Under the pieces are notes generated by a model. The model was not told the DNA's origin. It saw nothing but the letters and a program-made list of their open reading frames with translations, and did no database searches. Below are positions 58,723-64,000 of a stretch of DNA of 64,000 bases, piece by piece. A program made the translations under genes and the position numbers. Source of the stretch: Rhodoglobus sp. (GTDB lineage: Bacteria; Actinomycetota; Actinomycetes; Actinomycetales; Microbacteriaceae). Numbering within the stretch: the first letter of the stretch is position 1; every line of letters begins with the position of its first letter. The stretch spans positions 1 to 64,000 of the forward strand of contig JAODAQ010000028.1 in assembly GCA_025463515.1 (NCBI GenBank), given 5' to 3'.

Positions 58723-59007
58723 GTGCACACAGGCAAGGGCGACAGCGTCAGCATGGCCGACTTCTCCCGCGCGATGGGGGTGGCTCTTCAGCGACTGCGC
58801 CTCGAGCGCGGTCTCAGCCAGGAGCGACTGGCGCACATGGCTGGCATCGCGTCGTACACGTACCAGAAGTTCGAGAAGGGCGAGTCGAAGCCGGGCACCC
58901 CGATGAACCCGCGGCTGTTCACCCTCCTCGCCCTCGCCGAGGTGCTGGAGGTCACGCTGGAGGACATCGTGCCGGCCGACTGGCCCGACCTCACCGAGGG
59001 GCGCTAA
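58723..59007 (+). CDS. XRE-family helix-turn-helix regulator
   Basis: It has 94 residues from GTG 58723; an ATG at 58753 (MADFSRAMGVAL) is an alternative start. The HTH is LQRLRLERGLSQERLAHMAG and IASYTYQKFEKGESKPG. A short tail ends in VPADWPDLTEGR. It is divergent from the DUF6907-like gene, so the 153-bp region 58570-58722 probably holds both promoters. It overlaps the convergent ligase gene by 4 bases. Confidence 0.85.
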   Translation: MHTGKGDSVSMADFSRAMGVALQRLRLERGLSQERLAHMAGIASYTYQKFEKGESKPGTPMNPRLFTLLALAEVLEVTLEDIVPADWPDLTEGR

Positions 59008-59699
59008 GCCTTCCGGATGATCCCCATCGGGGTTGACTGGCGGTCCTGGCCCAGCGGATTGTCCTTGAGCACCCGCACCATCAGGTCGCTGAGTGCCCGC
59101 GTCGACGTCGACCCGAGGATGTTCCCGCCGAAGTCGTTGATGTCGACCACGAGCACGTCCAGCTGCTTGCCGAGCGCCGCCTTGATGTCGGCGGCCACCC
59201 CGTCCGGACGAGCCGGCCCGAGCACGACCTGCGAGTCGTACGGCGGGATGGTGTTCTTCGTCGGCCCATCGATCGCCCGCGCCTTCGGCCCGGCGATGCG
59301 GTAGAAGTCGCCGCGGCGTCCGAAGGCCTTCGTGACCGCGGCCACAGCGGCGGCGAACAGGATGCGCGGGGTGCCGCACTCGCGCAGCGCCATCTCCATC
59401 GTCTCGGGGATTCCCAGGCCGATGCCGTGCGAGGTCTTGGTCACGTACTTGGAGAGCGTCACCGCGAGCTTGCGCGGCTGGATCTCCTCGAGCGGGAACG
59501 CGCGCCCCTGGGTGATCCCGACGATCTTCTCCGTGACGAACAGCACGTCGCCGTCCTGCACGAGACTGCCAGCGTACTTCTGCACGACATCGAGCAGAAC
59601 GTCGTCCCGCATCACCACGTGGGTCTTGATCGGGATGCGCTGGTAGCGCACCCCGTCCACGACGACCTCGAGATTCTTGCCTTCGTTAGCCCCGGCCAT
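59004..59699 (-). CDS. CofE-like F420:gamma-glutamyl ligase family protein
   Basis: It has 231 residues. Recognisable blocks are LVQDGDVLFVTEKIVGITQG, RRGDFYRIAGPKARAIDGPT and VVDINDFGGNILGSTSTRAL. These match the coenzyme F420-0:L-glutamate ligase family. Many members outside F420 producers have unknown substrates, and no other F420 biosynthesis gene is in the window, so true CofE activity is uncertain. It directly follows rpoD (12 bp gap). Confidence 0.82.
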   Translation of the reverse strand: MAGANEGKNLEVVVDGVRYQRIPIKTHVVMRDDVLLDVVQKYAGSLVQDGDVLFVTEKIVGITQGRAFPLEEIQPRKLAVTLSKYVTKTSHGIGLGIPETMEMALRECGTPRILFAAAVAAVTKAFGRRGDFYRIAGPKARAIDGPTKNTIPPYDSQVVLGPARPDGVAADIKAALGKQLDVLVVDINDFGGNILGSTSTRALSDLMVRVLKDNPLGQDRQSTPMGIIRKA

Positions 59700-59711
59700 G
59701 TCCTCGACGGC

Positions 59712-61097
59712 CTACTCGAGGTAGTCGCGCAGCGACTGCGAGCGGGACGGGTGGCGCAGCTTGGCCATCGTCTTCGACTCGATCTGGCGGATGCGCTCGC
59801 GCGTCACGCCGAACGTGTCCCCGATCTGGTCGAGCGTCTTCGGCATACCGTCACCGAGGCCGAAGCGCATCCGGATGACACCCGCCTCGCGCTCGCTGAG
59901 GGAGTCGAGGAGCGACTCGAGCTGCTTCTGCAGCATCGTGAAGCCCACGGCGTCGGCGGGTACTACGGCCTCGGTGTCCTCGATGAGGTCGCCGAACTCG
60001 CTGTCGCCGTCCTCGCCGAGCGGCGTGTGCAGGGAGATCGGCTCGCGGCCGTACTTCTGCACCTCGATGACCTTCTCGGGAGTCATGTCGAGCTCGCGAC
60101 TGAGCTCCTCGGGCGTGGGCTCGCGGCCCAGGTCCTGCAGCATCTGCCGCTGCACGCGGGCGAGCTTGTTGATGACCTCGACCATGTGGACCGGGATGCG
60201 GATCGTGCGGGCCTGGTCGGCCATTGCGCGAGTGATCGCCTGGCGGATCCACCACGTTGCATAGGTTGAGAACTTGAAGCCCTTCGTGTAGTCGAACTTC
60301 TCGACTGCACGGATGAGGCCCAGGTTGCCCTCCTGGATCAGGTCGAGGAACTGCATACCGCGGCCGGTGTAGCGCTTCGCAAGCGAGACCACGAGGCGCA
60401 GGTTCGCGCCGAGCAGGTGGCTCTTGGCCCGCTGGCCGTCCTTGGCGACCCACTGCAGCTCGCGCCCGAGTGCGGAGCGCAGCTCGGCGGGAGTCATGTG
60501 GGAGAGCTTGTCCTCCGCGAACAGGCCGGCCTCGATGCGCATCGCGAGCTCGACCTCCTCTGCGGCGTTGAGCAGCGCGACCTTGCCGATCTGCTTCAGG
60601 TAGTCCTTGACCGGGTCAGCCGTGGCGCCGGTGATCGCGGACGAGTAGACGGGAACTTCGTCCTCGTCGTCCACCAGCGAGAGGACGAGCGCCCCGGTGG
60701 GCAGCTCCTCGTCCTTGCTGGTCGACTTCTCGTCGTCGTCATCGTCGTCGGAGGCGTCATCCTTGGCCTCGTCGGCCTCAGGGTCGACCTCGACTACGGC
60801 GACAACCGCCTCGATCTCCTCCTCGTCGATCTCTTCGATCTCCGCGGGCTCGTCGGTCTCCGCCTCGTCGTCATCGAGGTCGGCCGACTTGGGCTTGCGG
60901 CCGGCCGGGGCCTTCGCGGCGGCCTTGGCGGGAGCCTTCGCTCCGGCCTTGGCGGGAGCCTTCGCCGTGGTCTCTTCGACCTCTGCTGCGTCCTTCACGC
61001 CGGCGGCCTTCGTCTTCGTTGACGCAGCCTTGGCGGTCGCGGCCTTTGCAGGCGCAGTCTTCGTGGCCGCAGGTGCGGCCGTAGTCCGGGTTGCCAT
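59712..61097 (-). CDS. rpoD: Principal RNA polymerase sigma factor (SigA/HrdB)
   Basis: It has 461 residues from ATG 61097, with GGAAGG upstream. Residues 1-60 are Ala/Lys-rich, then a very acidic region follows ([20 protein letters not shown]). Region 1.2 is [20 protein letters not shown], and region 2 contains [20 protein letters not shown] with [11 protein letters not shown]. Region 4 is [20 protein letters not shown]. The longer in-frame ATG upstream is less likely. The Lys/Ala-acidic N-terminus is a hallmark of actinobacterial HrdB/SigA. Confidence 0.96.
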   Translation of the reverse strand: MATRTTAAPAATKTAPAKAATAKAASTKTKAAGVKDAAEVEETTAKAPAKAGAKAPAKAAAKAPAGRKPKSADLDDDEAETDEPAEIEEIDEEEIEAVVAVVEVDPEADEAKDDASDDDDDDEKSTSKDEELPTGALVLSLVDDEDEVPVYSSAITGATADPVKDYLKQIGKVALLNAAEEVELAMRIEAGLFAEDKLSHMTPAELRSALGRELQWVAKDGQRAKSHLLGANLRLVVSLAKRYTGRGMQFLDLIQEGNLGLIRAVEKFDYTKGFKFSTYATWWIRQAITRAMADQARTIRIPVHMVEVINKLARVQRQMLQDLGREPTPEELSRELDMTPEKVIEVQKYGREPISLHTPLGEDGDSEFGDLIEDTEAVVPADAVGFTMLQKQLESLLDSLSEREAGVIRMRFGLGDGMPKTLDQIGDTFGVTRERIRQIESKTMAKLRHPSRSQSLRDYLE

Positions 61098-61268
61098 TCG
61101 AACACCTTCCAGGAGTTTTTGGGCAGTCTGTCTCATGCCGCCTCAAGGTTTCGGGGCAGCACTAAGACCCTTGTCAAGTCCCGTGCGCGCGCATCGAAGT
61201 GTGATGCGGCGAGCAACGGAAGAAGACCGGGTCTCGTACCCAATTATTGCACGTATTGGACGCGGCAC

Positions 61269-61296
61269 TTGACAGAAGGTGCCACTCGCGTGATAA
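61269..61296 (+). promoter_or_regulatory. Good sigma-A-like promoter with no gene downstream
   Basis: TTGACA (61269-61274), a 16-bp spacer and TGATAA (61291-61296) on the rightward strand. The only gene downstream, the MFS transporter, runs in the opposite direction, so a transcript would be antisense to its 3' end. Confidence 0.45.
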
Positions 61297-61316
61297 AACC
61301 CGTTCGCGCGGAGCGA

Positions 61317-62645
61317 TCAGGTTCTCGGACGCCGCCAATACCTCACTAGTGCAACCCACAAGGGCCCCACTTCTATGCCCTCCTCCTCGTGGAGAAGGTG
61401 CCGGGTGCGGCGCCGGGCGATCAGCAGGAACACCACTCCGACGCCGACCACGACGTACTGGACGAGGAAGGCATACCGGAAGGCGTCGAGCGAGTAGAGC
61501 TGAGCGGGGATGCCGTTGCCGCCTTGCGACCGGTCGACCAGGTCGAGCACCACGCCGGCGAAGAACATGATCACGAAGGACGCGAGGAATCCCCCGACGT
61601 TGACGATGCCGTTCGCCGAGCCGAGCGAGCGCAGCGGGTTGAACGAGCGCGCGAAGTCGAACCCGATGAGCGACCCTGGCCCGCCCACCGCGATGACGAG
61701 CAGGAGGACGACCACGAGCCACAGCGGGGGCTGGCCGGGCCACAGCAGCAGCACGGTCCACACGATCGCCATGGCGCTGACGATCCCGAGCACGAGGTTG
61801 CTGCGGCGCAGGGGGAATCGCGCGCACAGCATTCCGAGTACCGGGCCGCTGACGAGCACGCTCGCGACGGTCAGCGTCAGCAGTCCCGCTGCCGCCTGCG
61901 GGCCGTAGCCGAGAGCGACCGACAGGAACGGGAAGCCCCACAGCATGGCGAAGCTCGTCAGGGACGACTGCGACACGAAGTGCGACCAGAACCCGAGCTG
62001 GGTACCCGGGCGCGAGAGCGCGGTGCGGAGGTGATGGGCGGACTGCGCCCAGGTCTGGCGCTCGCGGCTCTCCAGGCGGTTGCCCGGCCCGCTCGAGACC
62101 AGGACGAGCAGGATGACGAGCACGATGGCGGACGCGGACGCGGCGAGGAGGTAGGTCGGAGTCCAGCCCCAGGCGTGCAGGGCGAGCCCGAGGGGGAAGA
62201 TCGCGACGATCTGGCCGAACTGGCCCAAGGAGCCGAACAGCTGCGAGACGAAGGTCAGCCGTCTGCCGTCGAACCACGATGCGAGCAGCCGGATGCCCGA
62301 GATGAACGTCATCGCGTCGCCCGCCCCGACGAGGACGCGGCCCACGATGGCCACGCCGAGGTTGTCGGAGAAGGCGAGGGTGGTCTGGCCGATGAGCATG
62401 AGCACGGCGCCGGTCGCGAGCAGGAACTTCGGGCCGACACGATCGACCATCACCCCGACAGGGATCTGCAGCGCGGCGTAGACGACGAGCTGCACGACGG
62501 CGAGTGTGGACAGGGCGGTAGCGGCGACCTCGTACCGGTGCGTCGCCTCCACTCCGGCGACACCGAGGGAGCTGCGCTGCAGGATGGCGACCATGTAGGT
62601 CAGCACGGCCGCGCCGTAGACCACCCAGGCTCGCCGCGAATTCAT
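61317..62645 (-). CDS. Major facilitator superfamily transporter
   Basis: It has 442 residues and twelve predicted membrane helices. The loop 2-3 signature appears as GVMVDRVGPKFLLATGA, and a similar element lies in FARSFNPLRSLGSANGIVNV. The best general match is the MFS group of anion:cation symporters and nitrate/nitrite-type or sugar-acid permeases; I cannot assign a substrate. It lies 20 bp after the PAC2 gene, so the two may be co-transcribed. Confidence 0.9.
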   Translation of the reverse strand: MNSRRAWVVYGAAVLTYMVAILQRSSLGVAGVEATHRYEVAATALSTLAVVQLVVYAALQIPVGVMVDRVGPKFLLATGAVLMLIGQTTLAFSDNLGVAIVGRVLVGAGDAMTFISGIRLLASWFDGRRLTFVSQLFGSLGQFGQIVAIFPLGLALHAWGWTPTYLLAASASAIVLVILLVLVSSGPGNRLESRERQTWAQSAHHLRTALSRPGTQLGFWSHFVSQSSLTSFAMLWGFPFLSVALGYGPQAAAGLLTLTVASVLVSGPVLGMLCARFPLRRSNLVLGIVSAMAIVWTVLLLWPGQPPLWLVVVLLLVIAVGGPGSLIGFDFARSFNPLRSLGSANGIVNVGGFLASFVIMFFAGVVLDLVDRSQGGNGIPAQLYSLDAFRYAFLVQYVVVGVGVVFLLIARRRTRHLLHEEEGIEVGPLWVALVRYWRRPRT

Positions 62646-62665
62646 CGTCGCAAGCCTATCGAGCG

Positions 62666-63589
62666 TCAGGCGGTCGGATCCTCATCGCCGGTGCGGCGAG
62701 TGGCCAGGAAGTTCTGCAGCTCCGCGGCGATCTCGTCCGCGGTCGGCAGCTCGCCGTCCTCGTCCGTCAGGGGCGAGCGCAGCGGGTTGTCCTGCATGTA
62801 GCTGTCGTGGCGGACCTCGAGGGTGCCGACGAGCTTCGCGAGCTCCTGGTTGTTCTCGACCTGGCCGTCGATCTTGGTCAGGAAGTCCCGCCCGTCCTCG
62901 CGGAGCTGGTCGGTCGGGAAGATGAGCCCGGTCGCTGCGCTCACGCTCTCGAGCGCCGTCACTGCGGCCGCGGGGTACTCCGTGTCGGCAAGGTAGTGCG
63001 GGATCAGCAGCACGAAGCCGGCGTTGGGATGCCCGAGCTCCTGCAGTCGGTACTCCAGCAGGTGCAGTGCGTTCGCCGGCACCTGGGTGCGCGGCTTCCA
63101 CACGGACATCGCGTCGATCAGCTCGGTGCGGTTGCCGCTCACCGTGACTCCGATGGGCCGGGTGTGCGGCACGGGCATCGGGATGGCGTGCACCCACGTC
63201 GTCGCCTTCACCTGGAAGCGGTCGATCAGGTCGAGCACGGCCGCCGTGAAGCGCTGCCACTGGAAGTCGGGCTCAAAGCCGGTCAGGAGCAGGAACGGCT
63301 GGGTGAGCTCATCGCGCATCAGGTACAGGTTGAGCGACTGCGGTCGGTAGTCGCTCAGGTGGTCCTGATCGAAGTAGATGGTGGGCCGGCGAGCGCGGTA
63401 GTCGAGAAGCTCGTCGGTATCGAACTCCGCGATCGTCTCGTGCTCGAGCGTGTCGAGCAGGTACTCGCTGACCTGCGTCACGGCGCTTCCAGCGTCGGCG
63501 AAACCGGTGAGTGCGGCCACGAGGTTGAGGCCGCGCGGAACCGCATCCGCATCAGCAGAGAGTTCGTAGAGGCCGTCCGGGTCGCGCAT
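62666..63589 (-). CDS. PAC2-family protein
   Basis: It has 307 residues of the PAC2 (proteasome assembly chaperone 2-like) family common in actinobacteria. Recognisable segments are GLNLVAALTGFADAGSAVTQ, ELLDYRARRPTIYFD, EPDFQWQRFTAAVLDLIDRF and HYLADTEYPAAAVTALE. Mycobacterial relatives form trimers of unknown role. The start is ATG 63589. It is divergent from the aminopeptidase gene over 102 bp. Confidence 0.92.
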   Translation of the reverse strand: MRDPDGLYELSADADAVPRGLNLVAALTGFADAGSAVTQVSEYLLDTLEHETIAEFDTDELLDYRARRPTIYFDQDHLSDYRPQSLNLYLMRDELTQPFLLLTGFEPDFQWQRFTAAVLDLIDRFQVKATTWVHAIPMPVPHTRPIGVTVSGNRTELIDAMSVWKPRTQVPANALHLLEYRLQELGHPNAGFVLLIPHYLADTEYPAAAVTALESVSAATGLIFPTDQLREDGRDFLTKIDGQVENNQELAKLVGTLEVRHDSYMQDNPLRSPLTDEDGELPTADEIAAELQNFLATRRTGDEDPTA

Positions 63590-63691
63590 GTTTCAACACT
63601 AATCCCGGGCTTCCACGCGATCGGGGCAAATGCGCCTCCCGGAGTAATGCCCACAGCGAACACGTTCAGCGCGGCTGGATACGATGGCGGG

Positions 63692-64000
63692 ATGACTGTG
63701 CCAGCGCTCTCCACGTCCGCCCTTCCCCTGCTCGAGATCGAGGGCGACGTGCTCGTCCTGGGGGTGCGCAAGACCGACGAGGGGCCCCAGCTCGCGACCG
63801 AGGACCCGGCTCTGGCCGACCTCCAGCTCGCCCTCGAGGCGATCGGCGTGACCGGCGCCCAGGACGAGGTGCGCCGCCTCCCCGGCACGCACGGCGCGAC
63901 CGAGAGCATCGCGCTTGTCGGCCTCGGCCAGGGCGAGGTCACCGCCAACGACCTGCGGTACGCGGCCGGCTCCGCCGCGCGGCAGCTGCGCGGCATCCAG
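63692..64000 (+). CDS. pepA: Leucyl aminopeptidase, N-terminal part (cut by window edge)
   Basis: The first 103 codons of a protein starting MTVPALSTSALPLLEIEGDV. The pattern (EGDVLVLGVRKTDEGPQLAT, ESIALVGLGQGE, RYAAGSAARQLRG) matches the N-terminal macro-like domain of M17 leucyl aminopeptidases. The catalytic zinc domain lies beyond the edge. TACGAT (63680-63685) ends 6 bases before the ATG, so the mRNA may be leaderless. Cytoplasmic peptide turnover is the expected role. Confidence 0.85.
   Translation, partial: MTVPALSTSALPLLEIEGDVLVLGVRKTDEGPQLATEDPALADLQLALEAIGVTGAQDEVRRLPGTHGATESIALVGLGQGEVTANDLRYAAGSAARQLRGIQ

Noticed and set aside
61173-61178. TTGACA on the rpoD strand as its -35 element
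   Set aside because: No acceptable -10 hexamer lies 16-19 bp downstream.

Overview
This is a window of GC-rich chromosomal DNA from a high-GC Gram-positive actinobacterium, most likely a member of the Microbacteriaceae or a close relative. The evidence is the actinobacterial gene content (SepH, DUF3000, DUF3159, DUF3710, DUF3093, DUF4193, a HrdB/SigA-type sigma factor, CtpE-like ATPase), gene orders that parallel mycobacterial ones, frequent GTG starts, several starts that look leaderless, and a short repeat ending in TACTCGACC of the type I associate with Microbacteriaceae. There are no rRNA genes, CRISPR arrays, prophage or insertion sequences.

Layout. 1-14009: one long leftward core block, thrS - HIT - pdxS - pdxT - DUF402 - membrane protein - yebC - ruvC - ruvA - ruvB - yajC - secD - secF - rhodanese - rel (cut by the left edge). 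It covers translation, vitamin B6 synthesis, Holliday-junction processing, protein export and the stringent response. 14057-18081: an ArsR gene with a remnant partner, four tRNA genes (Val-GAC, Cys, Gly leftward; Val-CAC rightward), an EI24-type membrane protein and an ECF sigma / anti-sigma / lipoprotein locus. 18086-22524: ammonium transporter Amt with a putative GlnR box, a degenerate Amt paralogue coupled to a DUF2071 gene, and NhaA. 22588-32284: ZapE, a sulfurtransferase-SufE-RibD_C operon, DUF3000-RNase D, and a two-gene fatty-acid beta-oxidation operon (thiolase plus FadB-like protein). 32343-36591: an accessory block with a DUF559 nuclease-like gene, aldo/keto reductase with its MerR regulator, and a TetR gene with two paralogous membrane proteins. 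36571-47750: dxs, acnA, ctpE-like ATPase, DUF3159, DUF3710, dut, DUF3093, DUF4193, sepH. 47753-57193: a phosphodiesterase-like protein, topoisomerase IV parC and parE, with two tandem carboxylesterases wedged between them, then a small zinc protein. 57252-64000: ATP-grasp protein, DUF6907-like protein, XRE regulator, CofE-like ligase, principal sigma factor, MFS transporter, PAC2 protein and the start of a leucyl aminopeptidase.

The most unusual feature is a family of five intergenic palindromic elements of 80-81 bp (32302, 33352, 38587, 51363, 53026). They share near-invariant inverted arms (CGAAAACGCAGGAG ... CTCCTGCGTTTTCG) around an unconserved core of constant length. Two copies in opposite orientation flank a gene for an AbiEi-like winged helix fused to a DUF559 PD-(D/E)XK-type nuclease domain, an arrangement like a REP/RAYT 'REPtron' but with a different enzyme. 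The copies sit in or beside the accessory blocks that interrupt conserved gene order. A sixth, degenerate copy of the same length lies inside the parC coding sequence, in a stretch of AT-rich codons.
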